From JAVKBW01 sp964352715 (GTDB lineage: Bacteria > Pseudomonadota > Alphaproteobacteria > UBA8366 > Aestuariispiraceae): 64,000 nt of DNA. Below are positions 8,574 through 16,524 of the stretch, piece after piece. The notes beneath the pieces are model-generated. The model was not told the DNA's origin, searched no databases, and worked only from the letters and a program-made list of their open reading frames with translations. The translations under genes were made by a program, and so were the position numbers. The DNA lies in NCBI GenBank assembly GCA_964352715.1, contig CAYGSU010000005.1:1-64000 (forward strand), in the 5' to 3' direction. The stretch's first letter is position 1; each line of letters begins with the position of its first letter.

Positions 8574-9205
8574 TGATTCCGGTTGAAACATTTCTGGCGT
8601 TTCTCGCCGCTTCCGCCGTGTTTGCCTATATGCCGGGCCCGGCCATGTTGTATGTCGCGGCACAGACGGTGGCGCGCAGCCGGTCGGCCGGTCTGATGGC
8701 GGCACTGGGCGTGCATCTCGGTGGCTATGTTCATGTCATCGCCGCGGCAGCCGGCCTGTCGGCGTTGTTCGTGGCCGTGCCGGTTCTCTATACGATCGTG
8801 AAGACCGTCGGCGCACTGTATCTGATCTGGCTCGGCATCCAGATGATCAGCCGGTCCGGCCTGGCTGTCGGCGACCTGTCGGTGAAACCGCTTGCCGGCC
8901 CGCGCCGGGCGTTTTTCGATAGTATCACGGTTGAAGTCCTGAACCCGAAAACGGCGATGTTCTTCATCGCCTTTCTGCCGCAGTTCACTGATCCGGCTTC
9001 GGCAACCGCAATCTGGCTGCAATTGCTGGTGCTGGGAACAATCGTGAATGTGATGTTCTCGTCTGCCGATCTGGTTTGCGTGCTGCTGGCCGGGGCGGTT
9101 GTTGCGCGCTTGAAAAAATCGGGCCGGGCGCAGAAATGGGCGCATCGGGCTGGCGGCGGAATCCTGATCGGCCTTGGCGCACATCTGGCGCTGCAACGAA
9201 GTTAG
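8570..9205 (+). CDS. LysE/RhtB-family amino acid exporter
   Basis: A 211-residue inner-membrane protein with about six hydrophobic segments. It has the family N-terminus FLAFLAASAVFAYMPGPAML and the LNPKTAMFFIAFLPQF motif near residue 125. LysE/RhtB proteins export amino acids such as homoserine, threonine, lysine or cysteine derivatives by proton antiport. The start ATG overlaps the RNA methyltransferase stop by 4 bases, indicating translational coupling. The substrate cannot be predicted. Confidence 0.9.
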   Translation: MMIPVETFLAFLAASAVFAYMPGPAMLYVAAQTVARSRSAGLMAALGVHLGGYVHVIAAAAGLSALFVAVPVLYTIVKTVGALYLIWLGIQMISRSGLAVGDLSVKPLAGPRRAFFDSITVEVLNPKTAMFFIAFLPQFTDPASATAIWLQLLVLGTIVNVMFSSADLVCVLLAGAVVARLKKSGRAQKWAHRAGGGILIGLGAHLALQRS

Positions 9206-9214
9206 CAGCGCCGC

Positions 9215-9448
9215 CTAATTTCCGAAGGCTTTTGAAAAATTCTCCAGCGCCGCGATTGTCGCGCGTTCGTCCCGCGGACCTGTCCGGCGTTCCGCCGGGG
9301 CCGGTTCGTCCTGACGTTTCAGAGAGGCGGGAATGGCGCCGGGCTTTTTTTCGCGTACGGCATAGACCGGAATTTCCAGCGTCTTGCCGTAGCCCGACAC
9401 GTCGCCCACCCAGTCATCGTAACCGCGATTTTTCAGCAAGTTCTTCAT
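9215..9448 (-). CDS. Small hypothetical protein (77 aa)
   Basis: A short frame opening MKNLLKNRGYDDWVGDVSGYG, with a charged Pro/Arg-rich middle and a C-terminal IAALENFSKAFGN helix. ATG 9448 is preferred to in-frame starts up to 9565 because the extra N-terminal segment looks non-coding. I do not recognise a family. It is convergent with the lysE-type gene, separated by 9 bases, and divergent from the DUF6434 gene. The regular local structure and position in a tight gap suggest it is real. Confidence 0.5.
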   Translation of the reverse strand: MKNLLKNRGYDDWVGDVSGYGKTLEIPVYAVREKKPGAIPASLKRQDEPAPAERRTGPRDERATIAALENFSKAFGN

Positions 9449-9544
9449 GGATTGAAGTAATACCGTCAAACGGCGATTGACCGCAACAGCGCTGATGGCT
9501 GACGATGCGCGTTCGTGATTTTCACAACCGGGAAAGTCTCTGAC

Positions 9545-9766
9545 ATGGCGGTATTCGACTGGCACTGTGACCCGATCTTGCGGACGACGCCGATAACGGC
9601 TGGCTATCGAAATACACAGAATGTGCGGCGGTTTCTGAAACAGGAATGCGGTGACGGTTTCAAGTTCGATCGACCCTTCATGGCCTGGATAAAGGACGGG
9701 ACACCCAAGACCATGGGCGATGTCGCCGATGAATGGTTGCGACGCAGCGCGGATGGCGCCGATTGA
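9545..9766 (+). CDS. DUF6434 domain protein (73 aa)
   Basis: A 73-residue protein almost entirely covered by one small domain with DWHCDP, TPITAGYRNTQNVRRFLK and FDRPFMAWIKDG, as in proteins annotated DUF6434, sometimes fused to SAP domains. Start ATG 9545 follows GGGAAAG. Its role is unknown. It ends 6 bases before the convergent ABC ATPase stop. Confidence 0.7.
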   Translation: MAVFDWHCDPILRTTPITAGYRNTQNVRRFLKQECGDGFKFDRPFMAWIKDGTPKTMGDVADEWLRRSADGAD

Positions 9767-9772
9767 AAACCG

Positions 9773-10831
9773 CTACTTTCGTGTCACCAGGACTTCGATA
9801 ACGGCTTCCTTGCTGAGGACTCCGATCGCCTGATTTTCTGAATCGACAACGGTTGCTTCGCTGTCGCTGTCCATAACCTGCGATGCGATATCGTCGATTT
9901 TGGCGCCGGCAAATATGGTATTGGCCGGGGAAGCACCCGTATTTGACGTCAGCGCCGTCATCACTGATTTCACCGACAGAACCTTCGACCGCGTGATGCC
10001 TTTGGTGAATTCTTCCACATAGGCGGTTGCCGGATGAAGCACCAATTCTTCCGGGGTGCCGGTTTGAACGATCTCGCCGTCCTTCATGATGGCGATCCGG
10101 TCAGCGAGGCGAATTGCCTCGTCGAAATCATGGGTAATGAACACAATCGTCTTGTGCAGCACGTTCTGCAGCCGCATGAACTCGTCCTGCATTTCCCGCC
10201 GGATCAGCGGGTCGAGCGCGGAAAACGGTTCGTCGAGAAACCAGATATCCGGTTCGACCGCCAGCGACCGGGCAATGCCGACCCGCTGTTGCTGCCCCCC
10301 CGACAGTTCCCTCGGATAGTAGTTTTCGCGCCCGCCAAGCCCGACCAGCTCGATCATATCCATCGCGCGCTTCTCGCGTGCCGGCCTGTCGACGCCCTGA
10401 ATCTCGAGCGGGAAGGCGACATTCCCGAGAACAGTCAAATGCGGCAGCAGGGCGAAATGCTGGAAAACCATGCCCATCTTGTGGCGCCGAATTTCGTTCA
10501 GCTCCCGGTCTGAAAGCTGCTGCAGGTTCTGGCCGTCAAACATGACGCTGCCCGACGTCGATTCGATCAGCCGGGACAAGCAGCGCACGAGCGTCGATTT
10601 GCCAGATCCGGAAAGCCCCATGATGACGAATATCTCGCCTTCGGCCACATCGATTGTTGCATCACGGACGGCAGCGATCATCCCGGCCTCCGCCAGCGCG
10701 TCGGCTGAAGGGGCGCCATTGTGGTCAGCTAGAAACTTTTCGGCATTGTCGCCAAAAACCTTCCAGACATTGCTGCAGGAAAGCTTGATCGGCTTTACGG
10801 TGTCACCTGTCATCAAAGAAGCGGTATTCAT
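9773..10831 (-). CDS. Glycine betaine/proline-type ABC transporter ATP-binding protein with CBS region
   Basis: The 352-residue ATPase powers import through the permease encoded at 12942. Walker A is GLSGSGKST (72-80), the signature is LSGGQ (176-180), Walker B is IWFLDEP (197-203), and the switch His follows in IVFITHDFDEA. The N-terminal extension WKVFGDNAEKFL before the Walker A is typical of ProV/OpuAA. The C-terminal 65 residues resemble a CBS module, used in this family for osmotic or ligand sensing. It lies 26 bases downstream of deoR on the same strand, so the regulator and ATPase are probably one transcript, opposite to the rest of the transporter. Confidence 0.93.
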   Translation of the reverse strand: MNTASLMTGDTVKPIKLSCSNVWKVFGDNAEKFLADHNGAPSADALAEAGMIAAVRDATIDVAEGEIFVIMGLSGSGKSTLVRCLSRLIESTSGSVMFDGQNLQQLSDRELNEIRRHKMGMVFQHFALLPHLTVLGNVAFPLEIQGVDRPAREKRAMDMIELVGLGGRENYYPRELSGGQQQRVGIARSLAVEPDIWFLDEPFSALDPLIRREMQDEFMRLQNVLHKTIVFITHDFDEAIRLADRIAIMKDGEIVQTGTPEELVLHPATAYVEEFTKGITRSKVLSVKSVMTALTSNTGASPANTIFAGAKIDDIASQVMDSDSEATVVDSENQAIGVLSKEAVIEVLVTRK

Positions 10832-10857
10832 TGTTTTGTTTTCCTTCGCCTCGTTGC

Positions 10858-11679
10858 TCAGCCCGGAAGTACGTGCAGGGCGACGGATTCATCGTCCTGC
10901 CCGGACGCCACGATGACGTCTATGCCTGAGTCCCGGATACGGCCGATTATGGATTCATCGTCGCAATCGGTGATCAGCGTATCGACATCCGCCGCCCGAA
11001 GCGCTGTGATGCGGTCGCGTTGCCCCAGTTTTCGCGCTGTCGCCAGGACGATTGTGCGCAGTGCCTGGCGGCTCATGATGCGGGCGATCTTCGCGTCGGA
11101 TTCGTAGGAGAAGGTAAGACCGTCACGAACCGAAAACCCTTCCGCGGCAATGAAGGCGACATCAGCGTTGATTGAAGAAAGCATCTGTTCAACGAAATCA
11201 CCGGTCGTTCCCATCGTCCTGTGCCGCACCAGACCACCGGCGAGATAAGCGTCGATTTTCGGGTTCTCTGAAAGCGCGGTGGCGATATTCACGCCCGGCG
11301 TCGCAACGGTGAGCGCGGTGTCCGCCGCAACCAGTTCGCGCGCCAGCGCCAGAATGGTCGATCCGTCATTCATGAACAGGGTCTGATCGGTATCGACAAG
11401 GTTGAAGGCGGCGCGGGCGATCAGCCGCTTCTGATCACTATCGATCTGTTCGCGCAAGGCGAAGGCCTGGTCGGCGCCGCGCGGCGCGGTCACCGTCGCG
11501 CCGCCATGAGTGCGGCGGATAGAACCGTTTTCCTCCAGACTGGTCAGGTCCCGCCGGATGGTCGCGACAGAGACGCCGAGATCACGCGCGAGCGTTTCGA
11601 CAGCGACGTCCCCGTTCAATAGCAACTGGCGCTGAATAGCGCTTCGGCGGGCGGAAGGATTGCGAATTTTGTTTGTCAT
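10858..11679 (-). CDS. DeoR-family transcriptional regulator (GlpR-like)
   Basis: A 273-residue DeoR/GlpR-type regulator. The N-terminal helix-turn-helix contains VETLARDLGVSVATIRRDLTSLEENGSIRRTHGGA, shown here in part as LGVSVATIRRDL. The C-terminal domain has the sugar-phosphate isomerase-like fold with DQTLFMNDGSTILALA and TPGVNIATAL. DeoR regulators usually repress and are released by a phosphorylated sugar or polyol, which fits the neighbouring kinase. In-frame ATGs at 11709 and 11694 are also possible, and none has a clear ribosome-binding site. It faces the transporter-glp operon across an AT-rich gap with phased repeats. Confidence 0.9.
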   Translation of the reverse strand: MTNKIRNPSARRSAIQRQLLLNGDVAVETLARDLGVSVATIRRDLTSLEENGSIRRTHGGATVTAPRGADQAFALREQIDSDQKRLIARAAFNLVDTDQTLFMNDGSTILALARELVAADTALTVATPGVNIATALSENPKIDAYLAGGLVRHRTMGTTGDFVEQMLSSINADVAFIAAEGFSVRDGLTFSYESDAKIARIMSRQALRTIVLATARKLGQRDRITALRAADVDTLITDCDDESIIGRIRDSGIDVIVASGQDDESVALHVLPG

Positions 11680-11700
11680 GCCGTTTTGTATCATGAACAA

Positions 11701-11760
11701 AACAATCATTCATCTAGAAATAACGATCAAAAACGATAATAATTATGATTGATATTAATC
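11701..11760. promoter_or_regulatory. AT-rich divergent control region with phased AACGAT repeats
   Basis: This stretch lies between deoR and the transporter operon. It holds two direct AACGAT copies at 11722-11727 and 11732-11737, exactly 10 bases apart. The imperfect dyad ATTGATATTAATCGAT follows at about 11747-11762. Read on the minus strand the repeats are ATCGTT elements like the TCGTT-type half-sites reported for GlpR/DeoR operators. A role as operator of the divergent promoters is inferred. It overlaps the longest possible deoR 5' extension. Confidence 0.5.
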
Positions 11761-11847
11761 GATGCTGCTCCTAAGGTGACACCGCTGCTGCAGGCGTTTT
11801 GGGTTTTAGCCACCAGGGCATAGCCAGGGACAATGGGAGATAAAGAA

Positions 11848-12819
11848 ATGTTAAGTAGGATTTGCAGACTAGCTGTGGGGGCCGCCCTGACGGGGTTGGT
11901 GTCCACGGGTATGGGAATGACGGCGGCGAATGCCGACGTGCCCGAATCGAAGGACCCGATCAAAGTCGTGATGATGGGGTATTCCGGCGACAATATCATC
12001 ATGTTCATCTATGGCGAGCTGATCAAAAAGCTCGGCTACAATGTCGAATACACGCCGGCTGATTACATCGGCCAGTTCACCGGCGTCGCGGCGGGCGACC
12101 TTCACATCGCTTCACCGGGCTGGGACACAACGGCCAAGGCCGTACTGAAGGAAGCATTCGATTCGGGTGACGTTCTTAACATGGGCGATATCGGCATCGC
12201 CGTGAATGAAGACTGGTGGTACCCGCTTTACGTCAAGGACAAGTGTCCGGGATTGCCGGACTGGAAGGCGCTGCTTGAACCGGCCTGTGTTGAATCGCTC
12301 GCCGTTGCCGAAACCGAGCCAAAGGCCCGCTTCCTGAGCGGACCGCTGGAATGGGGTGGCACTGACCCCGAGCGGATTGCTGCGATGGGTCTTGATTTCG
12401 AAGTCGTCAATGCGGGCAGCGATGGTGCGCTTGCCGCCGATCTGGTTGCCGCCATCAAGCGGAAACAGCCGATCATCGCCTGGTCGTGGGAACCGTACTG
12501 GATTCCCGCCCTGTATCCCGGCGAGTTCGTGAAATGGCCGGAATACGATGATGCCTGTTATGAAGATCCGTCCTGGGGCATGAACCCCGACATGACGCAT
12601 GATTGCGGACGGCCGAACGGCCTGATGTGGAAAGCGGCATGGGCCGGCGGCGAGGCGATCTGGCCGAAAGCCTACGATGTCTGGCGCAAGTTCAAACTGG
12701 ATGCGAAAACCGCCGGCGAGCTTGTCTACAAGTCCGATGTCGAAGGCATGGACACCCAGGCTGTCGCCGAGCAGTGGATTGCGGAAAACGAAAGCACCTG
12801 GAAGCCCTGGCTAGAATAG
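11848..12819 (+). CDS. Glycine betaine/choline-type ABC transporter substrate-binding protein (OpuAC family)
   Basis: A 323-residue periplasmic binding protein. A signal peptide of about 29 residues ends in ANA, and the mature protein starts DVPESKDPIKV. The body matches the OpuAC/ProX fold: IKVVMMGYSGDN at the start, SPGWDTTAKAV, NEDWWYPLYV, then the WSWEPYWIPALYP segment. The many Trp and Tyr residues could form an aromatic cage for a quaternary ammonium. Start ATG 11848 has GGGAG 8 bases upstream. It is first in the plus-strand operon, and a strong hairpin follows the stop. Confidence 0.92.
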   Translation: MLSRICRLAVGAALTGLVSTGMGMTAANADVPESKDPIKVVMMGYSGDNIIMFIYGELIKKLGYNVEYTPADYIGQFTGVAAGDLHIASPGWDTTAKAVLKEAFDSGDVLNMGDIGIAVNEDWWYPLYVKDKCPGLPDWKALLEPACVESLAVAETEPKARFLSGPLEWGGTDPERIAAMGLDFEVVNAGSDGALAADLVAAIKRKQPIIAWSWEPYWIPALYPGEFVKWPEYDDACYEDPSWGMNPDMTHDCGRPNGLMWKAAWAGGEAIWPKAYDVWRKFKLDAKTAGELVYKSDVEGMDTQAVAEQWIAENESTWKPWLE

Positions 12820-12840
12820 GGCGCTTTCCTGTGTGTTTGG

Positions 12841-12878
12841 CAGGCTGTGGTCGGGACGGTTGATCCGGTCACAGCCTG
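12841..12878 (+). terminator. Intercistronic hairpin after the binding-protein gene
   Basis: CAGGCTGTG (12841-12849) and CACAGCCTG (12870-12878) form a perfect 9-bp stem with a 20-base loop, followed by a pyrimidine-rich TTCTTTCTGT. It lies between the binding-protein gene and the permease gene. Such hairpins often stabilise the upstream message or partly terminate, so that the binding protein is made in excess. A full terminator is unlikely because the downstream operon has no obvious other promoter. Confidence 0.6.
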
Positions 12879-12941
12879 TTCTTTCTGTATCGTCGTGGAA
12901 TACCCTGTTTAAAATCTTTCTGCGGATATCGGGATGCACGT

Positions 12942-14957
12942 ATGAGTACGACCCCTTCGGTATGGAAAATGCGTCTGCTGCGATGCGATCCGGGCCTCGT
13001 GCTGATAGCCGCCGCTGTCGTTGCAACCATCGTCATCGATTCCCAGCCCGCGTTGCTGGACTGGGCGAACGAATATCCGCGCGCCTGGGTCATTCCGTTC
13101 AGCAACAAGCTATCCGTTTTCGTGAAATGGCTGGTGAACGATGCCGATTTCGGTCTTTTCACCTTCAAGGAATTCACCCGCGCCATCGGTGCGGTGCTCG
13201 ACGCGCCGACGCTGTTTCTGAAAGGGCTTCTGGTCACCGGCTTCACCTTCGAGGGTGAAACCGAAACCCTGTTGCGGATCCCGCCGGTGTCGTGGCTGGG
13301 CGTCACTGCGGTCATCGTTCTGCTAAGCGCCTGTCTTGGCGACCGCCGCCTTACGGTCTTCGTGCTGCTGTCTTTCCTGTATGTTGCCTTCATCGGTCTG
13401 TGGGAAAGCACGATGCTGACCCTGGCTTCGATTATTGTCGCCGTGCTCATCGGCATCATCACCGGCGTGCTGCTCGGCATCGTCGCCTTCAAGTCAACCG
13501 TCATGGACCGCATTCTGATGCCGGTCTTCGACTTCATGCAGACAATGCCCGTCTTTGCCTATCTGGTGCCGGCGCTGATGCTGTTCGGTTACGGACCGGC
13601 CGCTGCGATGGTGGTCACGCTGATCTACGCGATGCCGCCGATGGCCCGGGTAACGAAACTGTCGCTCGACCAGCTTGATAACGAGACCGTCGAATACGGG
13701 CGCATGGCCGGGTGTTCGCCCAAACAGCTTACCTGGAAGGTGATGGTCCCGTCGATCCAGCCGCGTCTGATGGTGGGCGTCAACCAGGTGATCATGCTGA
13801 CACTGAACATGGTCATCATCGCCTCGCTGATCGGCGCCGGCGGCCTTGGTTTCGATGTCTGGCAGGCGCTCAAGGCCCTGCGCATCGGTCAAGGCGCAGA
13901 AGCCGGTATCGCCATCACCCTCGTCGCCATCGTTCTCGACCGGCTCAGCCAGCGCTATGCCCAGCGCAGGCCGGTTCACCGTGAAGTGCCGCCGACTCCT
14001 GTTGAAAAATACCGGATACCGGTATTGATTGCCGTTATCGCCGTTGCCACTACACTTGTCGGCTATTGGCAGCCCGGCATCTCGCAGGTGCCGGATGCGT
14101 GGACCTTCAGCACGGGCAAGTTCTGGGACAATATTATCGACTGGGTGAACATCAACCTGTATCAGGAAATCGATGCGTTTCGCCGGTTCTTCTTCATCTA
14201 TCTTCTGAAGCCGTCCAAGGGGTTCATGCTGGGCCTGCCCTGGCTGGGAACCGTGCTGGTCGTGGCGGCGGTCGGATTTCGGCTCGGCGGGCTGAAACTT
14301 GCAGCCCTGGCCGCAGCGCTGATTACCTTCATCGCGGCTGTCGGCCTCTGGGAAAAAGCCATGGTATCCGCCTATCTGGTCGGCGTCTGCGTATTTCTGG
14401 CCAGCGTCATCGGCATTCCCATCGGTATCCTGTCGGCCAGAAACGAGCGGGTGCACAAGGTAGTCCACGTGGTTATCGATACGCTGCAGACCCTGCCGTC
14501 CTTCGTCTACCTGATCCCCGTCATCATGCTGTTCAGTGTCGGGGAGTTCTCGGCCATGGTCGCCGTCGTGATGTACGCCATCGTGCCGGCCATCCGCTAT
14601 ACCGACGATGGTATCCGGCAGGTGCCGCCGCATCTTATCGAAGCTTCGCGCGCCATGGGCTGCACGCCGTTCCAGATGTTGCGCCGGGTGCAGATCCCCC
14701 TGGCGTTGCCCGGCATCATGCTCGGCGTCAACCAGACCCTGATGATGGGGCTGAGCATGCTGGTTATCACCGCGCTGGTCGGCACGCGCGATCTCGGTCA
14801 GGAAACCCTGATCGCGCTGTCCAAGGTCGATCCGGGCCGCGGTATCACGGCGGGTATCTGCGTCGCTTTCATCGCAATCACGGCGGACCGGCTGATCAAT
14901 GCCTGGGTCCGTAAACGCAAGCAAGAACTTGGTCTGGAGGCTTCCGGTGCGCACTGA
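12942..14957 (+). CDS. Glycine betaine-type ABC permease, two permease domains fused
   Basis: A 671-residue inner-membrane protein made of two ProW/OpuAB-like halves in tandem. Each half carries an EAA loop that docks on the ATPase: VEYGRMAGCSPKQLTWKVMV near residue 245 and LIEASRAMGCTPFQMLRRV near residue 565. Each loop is followed by P-x-GVNQ-x-xM. Ordinary ProW is one domain of about 300-350 residues acting as a dimer, so this is a covalent dimer whose halves have diverged. The glpA-like gene starts 11 bases before its stop, which ties the importer to the catabolic genes. Confidence 0.92.
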   Translation: MSTTPSVWKMRLLRCDPGLVLIAAAVVATIVIDSQPALLDWANEYPRAWVIPFSNKLSVFVKWLVNDADFGLFTFKEFTRAIGAVLDAPTLFLKGLLVTGFTFEGETETLLRIPPVSWLGVTAVIVLLSACLGDRRLTVFVLLSFLYVAFIGLWESTMLTLASIIVAVLIGIITGVLLGIVAFKSTVMDRILMPVFDFMQTMPVFAYLVPALMLFGYGPAAAMVVTLIYAMPPMARVTKLSLDQLDNETVEYGRMAGCSPKQLTWKVMVPSIQPRLMVGVNQVIMLTLNMVIIASLIGAGGLGFDVWQALKALRIGQGAEAGIAITLVAIVLDRLSQRYAQRRPVHREVPPTPVEKYRIPVLIAVIAVATTLVGYWQPGISQVPDAWTFSTGKFWDNIIDWVNINLYQEIDAFRRFFFIYLLKPSKGFMLGLPWLGTVLVVAAVGFRLGGLKLAALAAALITFIAAVGLWEKAMVSAYLVGVCVFLASVIGIPIGILSARNERVHKVVHVVIDTLQTLPSFVYLIPVIMLFSVGEFSAMVAVVMYAIVPAIRYTDDGIRQVPPHLIEASRAMGCTPFQMLRRVQIPLALPGIMLGVNQTLMMGLSMLVITALVGTRDLGQETLIALSKVDPGRGITAGICVAFIAITADRLINAWVRKRKQELGLEASGAH

Positions 14958-16524
14958 CATTGGCACATCTCCCCGCGCCGTGGTTATCGGCGGCGGTGCG
15001 ACAGGCTGCGGCGTGGCGCGTGATCTCACCCTGCGCGGCTTTGCCGTTACGCTGGTCGAATTCGGCGATCTCGGTTCGGGAACCAGCAGCCGGTTTCACG
15101 GCATGCTGCAATGTGGCGCGCGGTATGCCGTCAGCGATACCGACTATGCGGCGGAATGCATGCGCGAACGCCTGAATGTTGCAGAGATCGCGCCGGACGC
15201 CATTGAACATACCGGCGGGCTGTTTGTCTCGTTGCCGGAAGACCCGGCCGACTTTGCTGACGATTTTGTCAGGGGATGCACCGAGGCGCGCATTCCGGTG
15301 CGCGAACTGGACCCGGAAAAGGTGATGCGGGAAGAACCGAAACTTTCCCGTAAAATCCTGCGGGCGTTTTCGGTGCCGGATTCAACGGTGCAACCATGGC
15401 GGCTACTGAATATTATGATCGATGACGTGCGCCGTCGGGGTGGGGAAATCCTGACCCGCCATCAGGTCACCGGCATCGATGTAGCGAACGGACGGGCACA
15501 GGGCGTCAAGGTAGAAGGGCCTGGCGGGTCGAAGACGCTTGCCGCCGACGTTATCGTCAACGCGGCCGGTCCCTGGTCGGGCCGGGTCGCTGGTCTGGTC
15601 GGCGAGGGCGCGGATATCGAACTCGGCAAGGGCTCGATCCTGGTCTTGTCGCACCGGATGGTGTCCCGCATCATCAACCGGTGCCGACCGCCCAGTAGTC
15701 ACGACATCATGGTGCCGACCGGTACGGTCAGCCTGTTCGGCACGACATCGGAAGTTGTCGACAGCCCGGATACGACCCATGTTCGCCCGGAAGAAATTCA
15801 GGAACTGCTGGATAATGCAGAAATCCTTATTCCCGGTATTCGAGACTATCGGGCATTCCGCGCCTGGGCCGGCGTACGCCCGCTGTTCAGGCCGAAAGAC
15901 TGGACGTCGGACAAACCGGTGTCGCGCCGCCATGCAATCGTCGATCACGCGGATAACGGTATATCGGGCTTCTGGACGATCTGCGGCGGGTCGCTGACAA
16001 CGCACCGGTCCATGGCCGAGGATATCGGAAACCGGGTGTGCCGGTCGATGGGCATTGATACGCCCTGTTTGACAACCACGACGCCGGTGCCGGAAAGCGC
16101 CTATCAGTCGGCCACCCGCCCAGGCTGGCATCCGACCGATGCGTACAGCGATGTCGAGAAAAGCCGGCAATACCAGAAGCCGGTCTGCGAATGCGAATCT
16201 GTCACCCGGGCCGAAGTCGCGCGGCTGATAGAAGGCGAAAACATCGACAGCCTGCACGATTTGCGGCGACGACTCAGAATCGGGTTCGGTCCGTGTCAGG
16301 GCACATACTGCGGTAGTCGGGTCGCCGACATGATCTCGCAGGCGCATCCGGGTTATAAATGCCGTGACGATCTGACCGACTTTTGGACAGAACGGCTGAA
16401 GGGGTCGATGCGTACGGCCTGGGGCGATCAGGCGAAACAGATGCTGCTGAGCGATATTGTCTACCGCGAAACCCTGGGCCTTCGGCTGATGCCGGAAGAC
16501 CTGCCGACGGATCCCTATAGATGA
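14947..16524 (+). CDS. glpA: GlpA-like FAD-dependent glycerol-3-phosphate dehydrogenase subunit A
   Basis: Subunit A of the anaerobic-type, membrane-associated GlpABC dehydrogenase, which oxidises glycerol 3-phosphate to dihydroxyacetone phosphate and passes electrons towards quinone. The 525-residue protein opens with the FAD-binding VVIGGGATGCGVARDLTLRG (12-31) and has TICGGSLTTHRSMAED later. The C-terminal BFD-type [2Fe-2S] domain has C414, C416, C450 and C455 (CECES and PCQGTYCG). GTG 14947, with GGAGG just upstream, overlaps the permease end. An upstream ATG at 14899 is unlikely. Whether its substrate is glycerol 3-phosphate or a related phosphate is open. Confidence 0.88.
   Translation: MRTDIGTSPRAVVIGGGATGCGVARDLTLRGFAVTLVEFGDLGSGTSSRFHGMLQCGARYAVSDTDYAAECMRERLNVAEIAPDAIEHTGGLFVSLPEDPADFADDFVRGCTEARIPVRELDPEKVMREEPKLSRKILRAFSVPDSTVQPWRLLNIMIDDVRRRGGEILTRHQVTGIDVANGRAQGVKVEGPGGSKTLAADVIVNAAGPWSGRVAGLVGEGADIELGKGSILVLSHRMVSRIINRCRPPSSHDIMVPTGTVSLFGTTSEVVDSPDTTHVRPEEIQELLDNAEILIPGIRDYRAFRAWAGVRPLFRPKDWTSDKPVSRRHAIVDHADNGISGFWTICGGSLTTHRSMAEDIGNRVCRSMGIDTPCLTTTTPVPESAYQSATRPGWHPTDAYSDVEKSRQYQKPVCECESVTRAEVARLIEGENIDSLHDLRRRLRIGFGPCQGTYCGSRVADMISQAHPGYKCRDDLTDFWTERLKGSMRTAWGDQAKQMLLSDIVYRETLGLRLMPEDLPTDPYR

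Noticed and set aside
13494..15029. Long open frame of 511 codons on the minus strand opposite the permease
   Set aside because: It is antisense to a clear permease and glpA start, has His/Gln/Asp-rich random-like composition and no family features.
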